Of a DNA stretch of 64,000 nt, positions 49,723 through 58,260 are shown one piece after another. Location of the stretch: NCBI RefSeq assembly GCF_044466355.1, contig NZ_JBITMQ010000018.1:124001-188000 (forward strand). Direction: 5' to 3'. Source of the DNA: Actinophytocola sp044466355 (GTDB lineage: Bacteria; Actinomycetota; Actinomycetes; Mycobacteriales; Pseudonocardiaceae). The notes below the pieces were generated by a model that was not told where the DNA came from, did not search any database, and saw only the letters and a program-made list of their open reading frames with translations. Both the position numbers and the translations under genes were made by a program. Positions within the stretch are counted from its first letter, which is position 1; every line of letters begins with the position of its first letter.

Positions 49723-51276
49723 TCAGTGGGCGAAGTGGCGCGTGCCCGTCAGGTAGACCGGCACGCCCGCCGCCTCCGCGGCCGCGATCACCTCGGCGTC
49801 GCGGACCGAGCCGCCCGGCTGGACGATCGCGCGGATGCCCGCCTCCATCAGCAGCTCCGGGCCGTCGGGGAACGGGAAGAACGCGTCCGACGCCGCCACC
49901 GAACCACGTGCGCGGTCACCGGCGCGTGCCACCGCCAGCTTGGCCGCGTCCACCCGGTTGACCTGGCCCATGCCGACACCGACCGTGGCGCCGTCCGCCG
50001 CGAGCACGATCGCGTTCGACTTGACCGCGCGGCACGTGCGCCACGCGAACGCCAGGTCGGCCAGCGTGGCGTCGTCGACCGGGGCGCCGGTCGCGAGGGT
50101 CCACTTCGCCGGGTCGTCGCCGGGTGCGTCGATGACGTCCTGCTGCTGCATCAGCAGACCGCCCGAGACGGGACGGAACTCGGGGCCACCGCGCGACGGT
50201 GGCTCGGCGACGAGGATCCGGATGTTCTTCTTGCGCGACAACACCTCCACCGCACCGTCCGCGAAGGACGGAGCGACGATGACCTCGGTGAACACCTCCG
50301 CCACCTGCTCGGCCATCTCGACCGACACCTCGCGGTTCGCCGCGATCACGCCACCGTAGGCGGACACCGGGTCGCACGCGTGCGCCTTGCGGTGCGCATC
50401 CGCGATGTCCGAAGTGGACACCGCGATGCCGCACGGGTTGTTGTGCTTGATGATCGCGACACACGGTGCCTCGTGGTCGTACGCGGACCGCCACGCGGCG
50501 TCCGAGTCGAGGTAGTTGTTGTACGACATCTCCTTGCCGTGCAACTGTTCCGCGGTCGCGAGCCCCGGGCGGCCGGACGTGTACAGCGCCGCCTTCTGGT
50601 GCGGGTTCTCCCCGTACCGCAGCACGTCGCGCCGTTGCCAGCTCGCACCGACCCAGGTCGGGAAGACGTCGTCGGCGGGCGCCAGCACGGACCCCATCCA
50701 CGACGCCACCGCGATGTCGTAGGACGCCGTGTGGCGGTACGCGTCCGCGGCGAGGCCCTGCCGGTCGGCGAGCGTGAAACCGCCGCCCCGCACCGACTCC
50801 AGCACCCACTCGTAGCGCGCCGGGTCCACGACCACGGCCACGCTCGCGTGGTTCTTCGCCGCCGCGCGGACCATCGCCGGGCCCCCGATGTCGATCTGCT
50901 CGACGCACTCGTCCGGCGACGCACCCGACGCCACGGTCCGCGCGAACGGGTACAGGTTCACCACCAGCAGGTCGAACGGCTCGATGCCCAGCTCCTCCAG
51001 CTGCGCCACGTGCGACGGCAGCCGCACGTCCGCCAGCAGACCGGCGTGCACGCGCGGGTGCAGGGTCTTCACCCGCCCGTCGAACGACTCGGGGAACCCG
51101 GTCACCTGCTCGACGGGCGTCACCGGCACCCCGGCGTCCGCGATCACCTTCGCCGTGCCGCCGGTCGACACGATCTCCACGCCGGCCGCGTGCAGGCCCG
51201 CGGCCAGCTCCAGCAGACCCGACTTGTCCGAAACCCCGATGAGGGCCCGGCGAACCGGGCGCCGCTCGTCAGTCAC
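49723..51276 (-). CDS. purH: Bifunctional AICAR formyltransferase / IMP cyclohydrolase
   Basis: PurH carries out the last two steps of IMP synthesis. The N-terminal cyclohydrolase domain starts RRALIGVSDKSGLLELAAGL with the family TGGTAKVI and FDGRVKTLHPRVHAGLL; the formyltransferase domain has the conserved YGENPHQKAALY, KHNNPCG and the C-terminal QPGGSVRDAEVIAAA. The GTG at 51276 gives the normal 517 residues and overlaps the purN stop (GTGA). Confidence 0.98.
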   Translation of the reverse strand: MTDERRPVRRALIGVSDKSGLLELAAGLHAAGVEIVSTGGTAKVIADAGVPVTPVEQVTGFPESFDGRVKTLHPRVHAGLLADVRLPSHVAQLEELGIEPFDLLVVNLYPFARTVASGASPDECVEQIDIGGPAMVRAAAKNHASVAVVVDPARYEWVLESVRGGGFTLADRQGLAADAYRHTASYDIAVASWMGSVLAPADDVFPTWVGASWQRRDVLRYGENPHQKAALYTSGRPGLATAEQLHGKEMSYNNYLDSDAAWRSAYDHEAPCVAIIKHNNPCGIAVSTSDIADAHRKAHACDPVSAYGGVIAANREVSVEMAEQVAEVFTEVIVAPSFADGAVEVLSRKKNIRILVAEPPSRGGPEFRPVSGGLLMQQQDVIDAPGDDPAKWTLATGAPVDDATLADLAFAWRTCRAVKSNAIVLAADGATVGVGMGQVNRVDAAKLAVARAGDRARGSVAASDAFFPFPDGPELLMEAGIRAIVQPGGSVRDAEVIAAAEAAGVPVYLTGTRHFAH

Positions 51277-51881
51277 GGGATGCTCACCTTTCGTCCGTGC
51301 ACCGTGTACCCCTGGCGGGTCAGCAATGCGATCACGTCGACCAGCAGCCGACGCTCGACAACCTTGATGCGCTCGTGCAGCGCGTCGACGTCCTCGCCCG
51401 GCGTCACGCTCACCGCCTCCTGCGCGACGATCGGTCCGGTGTCCACACCCGCGTCGACGAGGTGCACCGTGCAGCCGGTGACCCGCACGCCGTACGCGAC
51501 GGCGTCGGCGACCGCGTGCGCGCCCGGGAAGGCGGGCAGCAGCGCGGGATGGGTGTTGATCACCCGGCCGCCGAACGCGGCGAGGAACTCCGGTCCGAGG
51601 ATCTTCATGAACCCGGCCGACACGACCAGGTCCGGCTCGTGGGCGGCGACCGCCTTGGTCAGCGCGCGGTCCCACGCGGTGCGGTCCGGGTGGTCCTTCA
51701 GCCGCACCACGAACCCCGGCACGCCCGCCCGCTCGGCCCGCGCCAGCCCTTCGATGCCCGGCCGGTCCGCGCCGACCGCGACCACACGCACGGGGAGGTC
51801 GGCCGCGTCGAGCACGGCCTGGAGGAGGGTGCCGGAACCGGAGACCAGCACGACGAGCCGCGCGGGCACGTCCGGTCTCAC
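51273..51881 (-). CDS. purN: Phosphoribosylglycinamide formyltransferase
   Basis: PurN transfers a formyl group from 10-formyl-THF to GAR. ARLVVLVSGSGTLLQAVLDA and the catalytic Asn-His-Asp set (NTHPALLPAFPGAH and HLVDAGVDTGPIV) are complete. The start is uncertain: GTG at 51881 gives 202 residues but has no good ribosome-binding site, while a CTG at 51899 lies 6 bases after GGAG and gives 208 residues. Translationally coupled to purH. Confidence 0.95.
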   Translation of the reverse strand: MRPDVPARLVVLVSGSGTLLQAVLDAADLPVRVVAVGADRPGIEGLARAERAGVPGFVVRLKDHPDRTAWDRALTKAVAAHEPDLVVSAGFMKILGPEFLAAFGGRVINTHPALLPAFPGAHAVADAVAYGVRVTGCTVHLVDAGVDTGPIVAQEAVSVTPGEDVDALHERIKVVERRLLVDVIALLTRQGYTVHGRKVSIP

Positions 51882-52070
51882 CGAGATGGACTCGCTCAGC
51901 GGTGGCTCCCAGTCATACCCGCAGCTTAGGCGGCCCGTGATCGCCGCCGAAAACCGGTCGCCCGGCACGTCCGGGGGACGTTGGGGAGTGGGCTGGCGCG
52001 GAGCGCGCCGTACCGGCTCCACCACGCGCTGGAGCTGTGGAACTTCGTCGCGGACAACGGCGCGACCGCG

Positions 52071-53126
52071 CTAGCCCTGCCCGGCGTGGCGGATCGCCGC
52101 GGTCGCGAGGAACGCGTCGAAGTAGGCGTCGGTGAACACCAGCGACACGACCGCGGCCCGGCTGCGGACGCCGAGCTTGGCGCGGATCGCGCGGACGTGG
52201 TCGTGCACGGTGTGCGGGGAGAGGAACAGTTCGGCCGCGATCTCGGCGTCCGACAACCCTCGGCACAGCAGCCTGGTCACCTCGATCTCGCGGACCGACA
52301 GGCCCGAGCCAGCGACCCGGGCGCCGAGCAGCTCGGCGGGGGTGGCCGCCGTCAGGGTGACCGCGACCCGGCCGGGCGCCAGCTCGATGCCGTGCGCGGA
52401 GATCCACCGGCCGTCGGCCGTGCGGATGACCGTCGAGAACCCGGGGTCGGCGGTCGCGAGCACCGCCAGGTGGTCGACGTGCCGGTACTGGCGGACGTCG
52501 GTGTCCGTCAGCTCCTGCCCCAGGCCGAGACCGTCGAGCCTGGCCTCGACGACCCGGCCGTCCTCGACGAGCAGCATCCCGCGCGTGGCCGGGCCCGCGA
52601 CGCCGCGGTCCAGCGCCGCCACGACGCTGCCGCGCAGCACGGCCCCCGCGGTGGCGGCGACCGAGTCGAGCAGGGCCTCGTCGTCCGCCGTGAACATCCC
52701 CCCGCCCCGCCACAGCGACACGCCACCCCAGGTCACGGCCCCGTCGGGCAGGACGGCACGTACTTCGTCGGTGAACCCGAACGGCTCGACGACGCGGTCG
52801 AGCAGCGCGGGGTTCGTGTTCTTCAGGCGCAGCGCGCGGGCGGGTGCCCGGGTCGTGGCCATCCGCCGGAAGCTGTCGGTGTCGCCCGACAGCTCGACCT
52901 CGAAGAACGGGTGACAGCTCGCCGCCGGGAGCGCGGTGACCGCACCCGACCAGAACAGCCCGGTGTGCGGGTTCATGAGCAGCAGCGCCCCGGCGGACGC
53001 GCCCGGCACGGCCGCCATGACGGCGTCCAGGACGCGCGCCGCGGTGTCGGCCGGGTCGGCGCCGCTCGCACGGCCGACGGCGGTCCGCAGCCGGCGCGAC
53101 AACGTGTCGACGTGCGCGAACGTCAT
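52071..53126 (-). CDS. GAF-LuxR-type transcriptional regulator
   Basis: A 351-residue regulator with an N-terminal GAF-like sensor region (VLDAVMAAVPGASAGALLLM) and a C-terminal LuxR/FixJ helix-turn-helix (LSVREIEVTRLLCRGLSDAE; FLSPHTVHDHVRAIRAKLGV). There is no receiver domain. It is divergent from the cupin gene with about 70 bases between, so the cupin gene is the natural target. The pair is placed between purN and the DUF6350 gene, which adjoin each other in mycobacteria. Confidence 0.9.
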   Translation of the reverse strand: MTFAHVDTLSRRLRTAVGRASGADPADTAARVLDAVMAAVPGASAGALLLMNPHTGLFWSGAVTALPAASCHPFFEVELSGDTDSFRRMATTRAPARALRLKNTNPALLDRVVEPFGFTDEVRAVLPDGAVTWGGVSLWRGGGMFTADDEALLDSVAATAGAVLRGSVVAALDRGVAGPATRGMLLVEDGRVVEARLDGLGLGQELTDTDVRQYRHVDHLAVLATADPGFSTVIRTADGRWISAHGIELAPGRVAVTLTAATPAELLGARVAGSGLSVREIEVTRLLCRGLSDAEIAAELFLSPHTVHDHVRAIRAKLGVRSRAAVVSLVFTDAYFDAFLATAAIRHAGQG

Positions 53127-53199
53127 CGGGTAATGCTAAGTCCGAATCCCCGGTTCCGGGGATGGTCGCCGGCCGGTCGTCGTCGCCATGCTCGGCGGC

Positions 53200-53700
53200 A
53201 TGACACGACTCGCCCCCGCCGACACCCCCGTCTACAACCACGTCGACATGCTCTGCCGCATCCTGCTGTCCGGGGCCGACACGGGCGGGGCGTTCTCGCT
53301 CGTCGAGGAGCGCGCCGCGCTCGGCGCGATGACCCCGCGGCACGTCCACGCCCGCGAGGCCGAGACGTTCATCGTGCTCGACGGCGCGCTGGAGGGCTGG
53401 TGCGAGGGACGGACGACGCTGGTCGAGGCGGGCACGCTGATCCACCTGCCCGCGAGCAGGGAACACGCCTTCCGGATCGCGTCCGCGTCCGCGCACTTCT
53501 ACACGCTGATCACCCCGGCCGGGTTCGAGAGCTTCTTCCGGGACTCGGGTGTCCTGCTGGCACAGCCGTTCGACGGTGACGTGCCGGTGCCTGGGCCGAT
53601 GACGCCGGAGGCGGCCGCCCGGTTGCAGGAGCTGCTCGAACCGCTCGGCTGCACGATCACCGGGCCGCCGCCGTTCCCCCTCCCGGGCGACGACGCCTGA
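53200..53700 (+). CDS. Cupin-domain protein
   Basis: A 166-residue single-domain cupin. The metal-binding motifs are visible: PRHVHAREAETFIVLDGALE (motif 1, H-x-H ... E) and PASREHAFRIAS (motif 2 His). The C-terminal GFESFFRDSGV is seen in quercetinase-like cupins. ATG at 53200 (MTRLAPAD) is chosen; another ATG 12 bases upstream is possible. Divergent from the LuxR-type gene that probably controls it. Substrate unknown. Confidence 0.85.
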   Translation: MTRLAPADTPVYNHVDMLCRILLSGADTGGAFSLVEERAALGAMTPRHVHAREAETFIVLDGALEGWCEGRTTLVEAGTLIHLPASREHAFRIASASAHFYTLITPAGFESFFRDSGVLLAQPFDGDVPVPGPMTPEAAARLQELLEPLGCTITGPPPFPLPGDDA

Positions 53701-53706
53701 CGGTCG

Positions 53707-55092
53707 TCAGTCGCGTGCGGCCTCGCCGGGCTCTTCGACCGCGTCGCCCGGGTCGGGCGGTTCCGCCGGGTCTTCTTCGGGTGCCTCGTCCGGTTCGGCG
53801 TCGGTTTCCTCTTCTGTTTCCTCGTTCGTGGCCTCCGCCGGGCTCGGGCCGGCTTCCCCGGTCGCCGCGGGTTCCGGATCGTCGTCGATCAGGCCGGGCA
53901 GCCGTGCCGCGGCCGGGCGTGGACCGCCGAACCACACGACCACCGCCGCCGGGACGGCCGTCCACAGCACCAGGGCGACCGACAGCGCCGCCGCCCGCAT
54001 GCTGACCGGGTCGAACGGGCCGCGGCCCACGTGGCCGCCCGCGCTGCCGCCCAGCACCGCGAACGCGACGGCCACGACCCCCGACGCGACCGCGACCGCA
54101 CGCAGCCTGGCCAGCGGGTCCTCGTCGACGTGCCGCAGTCGCCTGCCCACCAGGACACCCACCGCGAGCGGCAGGACGAACAACACGGGCCACCACGCGG
54201 CCGCGCCCTCGGGCAGTGCGGCGAGCAGCGGCAGCGCGGGCACCGGGCCGCCACCGAACTCCAGCGGGGACACCGAGACCGTGCCGATCGAGAACCCCGG
54301 CCCGGCCAGGAACGCGGTGGCGCCGATCATCGCGTTCGGGAGGTAGCCGAGCGACAGCAGCAGCACGCCGATCGCGTCGCCCGCGCCCTCCGGGAACAGG
54401 TCGCGAGCCGTCGGGACGGACGTGACCAGGCCGAACGTCAGCAGTGCGCCGCCGGCCGCCAGCAGCAACACGACCGCGAGCACGCCCGCGCGGAGACCGG
54501 CGACGGCGGCCTCGTCGGCGCGGAGGACCAGCACGTCGAGCAGGCCGCAGCGGCGTGCCACCCCGGCGGTGGCCGCCAGGGCGGACACCAGTGCCGGGTA
54601 GTACAGAGCGGACAGCGGGTCGGCGGTGACGTCGCCGCGGGACGACAGCCCGGCGAACAGCATGCCCGCGATCCCGTGTGCCGCCGCGACCAGCGCGATC
54701 AGCTTTCCCGCCTGGCCCGGTCTGCGCAGGTCCAGCCGTGCCGCCGCGGTGGCGGCGGCCTTCGCGGTGATCGCGGCGACGCCGATGGTCAGCAGCAGCG
54801 GCAGCACACCCAGTTCCAGCCCGAGGATCCGCACCGGCACCTGGTGCGCGGCGAGCCAGCCCGGCAGCGCGGCGCCGAGCACGCCACCGGGCGCGAACTG
54901 CCCGTTCGTGGCGATGCCGGTGACCAGCGCGAGCAGCACGGCGAGCGCGAGGTAGCCGGCGAGGACCGGGCCGAGCGCGGCCAGGACGAGGACGCGGACC
55001 CTGGCCAGGGACGGCATCTCGGCGGTCCTGGTGTCGGCGGGCAGGTGGGTGGCCGCACCCGGCTCTTTGGGTATGTCGAGGTCGGGGGCCAT
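53707..55092 (-). CDS. DUF6350 polytopic membrane protein
   Basis: A 461-residue protein with at least ten hydrophobic helices and a 70-residue acidic tail (runs of Glu, Pro, Asp) at the C-terminus. Its family (DUF6350) sits next to purN in actinobacteria (Rv0955-purN in M. tuberculosis). Here LuxR and cupin genes intervene. The ATG at 55092 is one of two close candidates (the other at 55116); neither has a clear ribosome-binding site. Function unknown. Confidence 0.85.
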   Translation of the reverse strand: MAPDLDIPKEPGAATHLPADTRTAEMPSLARVRVLVLAALGPVLAGYLALAVLLALVTGIATNGQFAPGGVLGAALPGWLAAHQVPVRILGLELGVLPLLLTIGVAAITAKAAATAAARLDLRRPGQAGKLIALVAAAHGIAGMLFAGLSSRGDVTADPLSALYYPALVSALAATAGVARRCGLLDVLVLRADEAAVAGLRAGVLAVVLLLAAGGALLTFGLVTSVPTARDLFPEGAGDAIGVLLLSLGYLPNAMIGATAFLAGPGFSIGTVSVSPLEFGGGPVPALPLLAALPEGAAAWWPVLFVLPLAVGVLVGRRLRHVDEDPLARLRAVAVASGVVAVAFAVLGGSAGGHVGRGPFDPVSMRAAALSVALVLWTAVPAAVVVWFGGPRPAAARLPGLIDDDPEPAATGEAGPSPAEATNEETEEETDAEPDEAPEEDPAEPPDPGDAVEEPGEAARD

Positions 55093-55174
55093 GGCGCCAC
55101 TGTCACATGTGGACATGATCGGGTGGGCGCGCCACGCCGCCCGGTACCAGATCAGGTGACGGGCCCGGACACGA

Positions 55175-55210
55175 CGATGGGGTGGCCGCCGGTTGGCGAC
55201 CACCCCATCG
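55175..55210 (-). terminator. Hairpin after the DUF5336 gene
   Basis: CGATGGGGTGG pairs perfectly (11 bp) with CCACCCCATCG over a 14-base loop, 16 bases after the DUF5336 stop and before the DUF6350 start on the same strand. Confidence 0.7.
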
Positions 55211-55225
55211 AAAGAGCGTCTTGGC

Positions 55226-55900
55226 TCAGCCCTGCTGCGGGTACCCACCCGGCGGGGTGCCGGGCTGACCGGGCTGTTGGCCGGGCTGACCGAACTGGCC
55301 CTGCTGCGGCGCGAACGTGGTCTGCTGACCGGGAGGCGCACCGAACTGGCCGGGCTGGCCCGGCTGCTGCGGCGGCGGCGCCGGGAACTGGCCGGACGGC
55401 GGGAACCCGCCGGGCTGGCCGTACGGGTTCGGTGCCGGCATCTTGAGGATGCCCGCGTCGAACAGGTACGCGGCGACCGCGGCGATGCCCTGCAGGATGC
55501 CGAAGATCATCAGCAGGATCGTGCCGGTGCCCACGTCCGGGTCCGTGGAGAACGTGAAGAACAGGACCGTGAACATCGCTGCGACGGAGAACGCGGCGGG
55601 CGCGAGGCCCGGCTTCTTGTTGTCGCCCGGCAGCACCGCGGGCAGCGAGAACAGGCCGCCGAGCAGGAACAGCGCGGGCACCGTCGAACCGTTGGAGAAG
55701 AACCCGCTGTCCCCGCCGTCGAAGGCGTCCGCGAAGCCGACGAAGAAGTTGATCGCTCCGAGGCCGAGGACGGCCAGGTGGAGGATGGCCCCGAGGCCGA
55801 GTTTCATGCCGCCACCGGGCGGAGGCCCGTAGGGACCGGGTTGGTGCTGCTGCGGCCCTTGGCCCGGGAAACCACCCGGAGCTCCGCCTGGGAAGGTCAT
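55226..55900 (-). CDS. DUF5336 (34-kDa antigen-like) membrane protein
   Basis: A 224-residue protein with a Pro/Gly/Gln-rich N-terminus, four hydrophobic helices (LGAILHLAVLGLGAINFFVG; PALFLLGGLFSLPAVLPG; FSVAAMFTVLFFTFS; GTILLMIFGILQGIAAVAAY) and a long Gln/Pro/Gly-rich cytoplasmic tail with repeated QPGQPG units. Homologous to the mycobacterial 34-kDa antigenic protein (Rv0954), at the same syntenic place. Function is not known; a role at the growing tip or septum has been suggested for related proteins. Confidence 0.88.
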   Translation of the reverse strand: MTFPGGAPGGFPGQGPQQHQPGPYGPPPGGGMKLGLGAILHLAVLGLGAINFFVGFADAFDGGDSGFFSNGSTVPALFLLGGLFSLPAVLPGDNKKPGLAPAAFSVAAMFTVLFFTFSTDPDVGTGTILLMIFGILQGIAAVAAYLFDAGILKMPAPNPYGQPGGFPPSGQFPAPPPQQPGQPGQFGAPPGQQTTFAPQQGQFGQPGQQPGQPGTPPGGYPQQG

Positions 55901-56008
55901 CGCGTTGCTCTCCTCAGCTCACTAGACGCGATTGATGTGGGACATTCTTCAACTCAGACCTTCCGACGGCCTTGAGAACGAGGCGGTTCCCCCGAATACC
56001 AGACCATC

Positions 56009-56043
56009 GTGGGGCCGGACGCTACACCAGCGTCCGGCCCCAC
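56009..56043 (-). terminator. Terminator of the sucCD operon
   Basis: GTGGGGCCGGACGC and GCGTCCGGCCCCAC form a perfect 14-bp stem with a 7-base loop (TACACCA), 26 bases past the sucD stop. Confidence 0.85.
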
Positions 56044-56069
56044 GGTCAGTCGAGTCGCTGCGAGGTGTC

Positions 56070-56972
56070 TCAGGCCTTCGCGGCCACGAGCTGTCGTGCC
56101 AGCTCAGCCGTCTCGGACGGCGTCTTGCCGACCTTCACCCCGGCCGCCTCCAGCGCTTCCTTCTTGGCGTGCGCGGTGCCCGACGAACCGGACACGATCG
56201 CACCGGCGTGGCCCATCGTCTTGCCCTCGGGGGCGGTGAAGCCCGCGACGTAGCCGACGACCGGCTTGGTGACGTGCTCGGCGATGTAGGCCGCGGCGCG
56301 CTCCTCGGCGTCGCCGCCGATCTCGCCGATCATCACGATGACCTCGGTCTGCGGGTCGGACTCGAACGCGGCGAGCGCGTCGATGTGCGTGGTGCCGATG
56401 ATCGGGTCACCGCCGATGCCGACCGCCGTCGAGAAACCGATGTCGGACAGCTCGTACATCATCTGGTAGGTCAGCGTGCCGGACTTCGACACCAGGCCGA
56501 TGCGGCCGGGGCCGGTGATGTCGGCGGGGATGATGCCCGCGTTCGACTTGCCGGGGCTGATCACGCCGGGGCAGTTCGGGCCGACGATCCGGGTCTTGTT
56601 GCCGGTGGCGCAGGCGTGCGCCCAGAACGCGGCGGTGTCGTGCACCGGGATGCCCTCGGTGATCACGACGGCGAGCGGGATGCCCGCGTCGATGGCCTCG
56701 ATGGCCGCGTCCTTCGCGAACTTCGGCGGCACGAACAGCACGGACACGTCCGCGCCGGTCTCGGCCATGGCCTCGGCGACCGTGCCGAACACCGGCAGGG
56801 TCAGGCCCTCCCTGACGTCGGAGAAGTCGGCCTTCTGGCCTGCCTTGCGGGCGTTGACGCCACCGACGACGTTCGCGCCGGAGGCGAGCATGCGGCGGGT
56901 GTGCTTGGTGCCCTCGGCGCCGGTCATGCCCTGGACGATGATCTTGCTGTCCTCGTTGAGAAAGATAGCCAT
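56070..56972 (-). CDS. sucD: Succinyl-CoA ligase alpha subunit
   Basis: The alpha subunit of succinyl-CoA synthetase, 300 residues from the ATG at 56972 (MAIFLNEDSKIIVQGMTGAE). The CoA-binding fold and the phosphorylated histidine in KTMGHAGAIVSGSSGTA are intact. It follows sucC after 7 bases and needs it for activity. Confidence 0.98.
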   Translation of the reverse strand: MAIFLNEDSKIIVQGMTGAEGTKHTRRMLASGANVVGGVNARKAGQKADFSDVREGLTLPVFGTVAEAMAETGADVSVLFVPPKFAKDAAIEAIDAGIPLAVVITEGIPVHDTAAFWAHACATGNKTRIVGPNCPGVISPGKSNAGIIPADITGPGRIGLVSKSGTLTYQMMYELSDIGFSTAVGIGGDPIIGTTHIDALAAFESDPQTEVIVMIGEIGGDAEERAAAYIAEHVTKPVVGYVAGFTAPEGKTMGHAGAIVSGSSGTAHAKKEALEAAGVKVGKTPSETAELARQLVAAKA

Positions 56973-56979
56973 GTCTGAC

Positions 56980-58158
56980 TCAGGCCCCCTTCGAGGCAAG
57001 CTCAGCGGCCTTGCGCGCCGCGTTGTCCATGGTGTCGACCTGCTGGAGACCGGGCAGCGCGGCCTCGGTGAGGATGCGGCGGCCCTCCTCGGCGTTGTTG
57101 CCGTCCAGGCGCACCACGATCGGCTTGTTGACGGGCTCGCCGCGGGACTCCAGCAGTTGGAAGGCCTGCACGATGCCGTTGGCGACCGCGTCGCACGCGG
57201 TGATGCCGCCGAAGACGTTGACGAAGACCGACTTCACGTCGCCGTCGCCGAGGATGATCTCCAGGCCGTTGGCCATGACCTCGGCGGACGCGCCGCCGCC
57301 GATGTCGAGGAAGTTGGCGGGCTTCATGCCGCCGAACTCCTCGCCCGCGTAGGCGACCACGTCGAGGGTGGACATGACGAGACCGGCGCCGTTGCCGATG
57401 ATGCCGACCTCGCCGTCGAGCTTGACGTAGTTGAGGTCCTTGGCCTTGGCCGCCGCCTCCAGCGGGTCCTCGGCGGCGATGTCGACGAGGTCGGCGTGGC
57501 CGGGGTGGCGGAAGGACGCGTTGTCGTCGAGCGTGACCTTGCCGTCCAGCGCGATGATCTTGTCCTGCGGGTCGCGGACCAGCGGGTTCACCTCGACGAG
57601 CGTGGCGTCCTCGCTGACGAAGGTCTCCCACAGCTTCACGACGACCTCGGCGGCCTGGTCGCGGATCGCCTCGGGGAAGTTGCCCGCGGTCAGGATCTCC
57701 GTGGCCTTGTCGAGGTCGACGCCCTTGAGCGCGTCGACGGGCACCTTGGCGAGCGCCTCGGGCCGCTCGACGGCCAGCTGCTCGATGTCCATGCCGCCCT
57801 CGGCGGACGCCATGGCGAGGAAGGTGCGGTTCGCGCGGTCGAGCAGGAAGGAGAAGTAGTACTCCTCCGCGATGTCCGACGCGGGCGTGACCAGGACGCG
57901 GCGCACGACGTGGCCCTTGATGTCCAGGCCCAGGATCCCCTCGGCCTTGGCCTTCGTGTCCTCGGGGTCGTCGGCGAGCTTGACGCCGCCCGCCTTGCCG
58001 CGGCCGCCGGTCTTCACCTGCGCCTTGACCACGACACGCTGACCGAGGTCGGCCGCGATGCGACTGGCGTCGTCGGCGGTGTCGGCGACGTCCCCGGGCA
58101 GAACCGGGACGCCGTGGGCCCCAAAGAGGTCCTTCGCCTGGTACTCGTACAGATCCAC
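56980..58158 (-). CDS. sucC: Succinyl-CoA ligase beta subunit
   Basis: The beta subunit with the ATP-grasp nucleotide-binding half, 392 residues. It begins DLYEYQAKDLFGAHGVPVLP; KTGGRGKAGGVKLADDPED and the C-terminal NVFGGITACDAVANGIVQAF are typical. GTG start at 58158. First gene of the sucCD operon, transcribed leftwards. Confidence 0.98.
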   Translation of the reverse strand: MDLYEYQAKDLFGAHGVPVLPGDVADTADDASRIAADLGQRVVVKAQVKTGGRGKAGGVKLADDPEDTKAKAEGILGLDIKGHVVRRVLVTPASDIAEEYYFSFLLDRANRTFLAMASAEGGMDIEQLAVERPEALAKVPVDALKGVDLDKATEILTAGNFPEAIRDQAAEVVVKLWETFVSEDATLVEVNPLVRDPQDKIIALDGKVTLDDNASFRHPGHADLVDIAAEDPLEAAAKAKDLNYVKLDGEVGIIGNGAGLVMSTLDVVAYAGEEFGGMKPANFLDIGGGASAEVMANGLEIILGDGDVKSVFVNVFGGITACDAVANGIVQAFQLLESRGEPVNKPIVVRLDGNNAEEGRRILTEAALPGLQQVDTMDNAARKAAELASKGA

Positions 58159-58260
58159 TACGACGGTCTCCTGTATCTCCGGCTCGGCTTGGGGAACGGC
58201 TGCGCAGAAGACCCTAGCGACCTGCGACGAAAGGGAGACGGGCGGCTTCCGTGAAGTCCC

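Noticed and set aside
51981..53579. 532-codon open frame on the plus strand across the LuxR gene
   Set aside because: It is a shadow of the minus-strand regulator; its composition is Arg/Gly/Val-rich and it has no domain.
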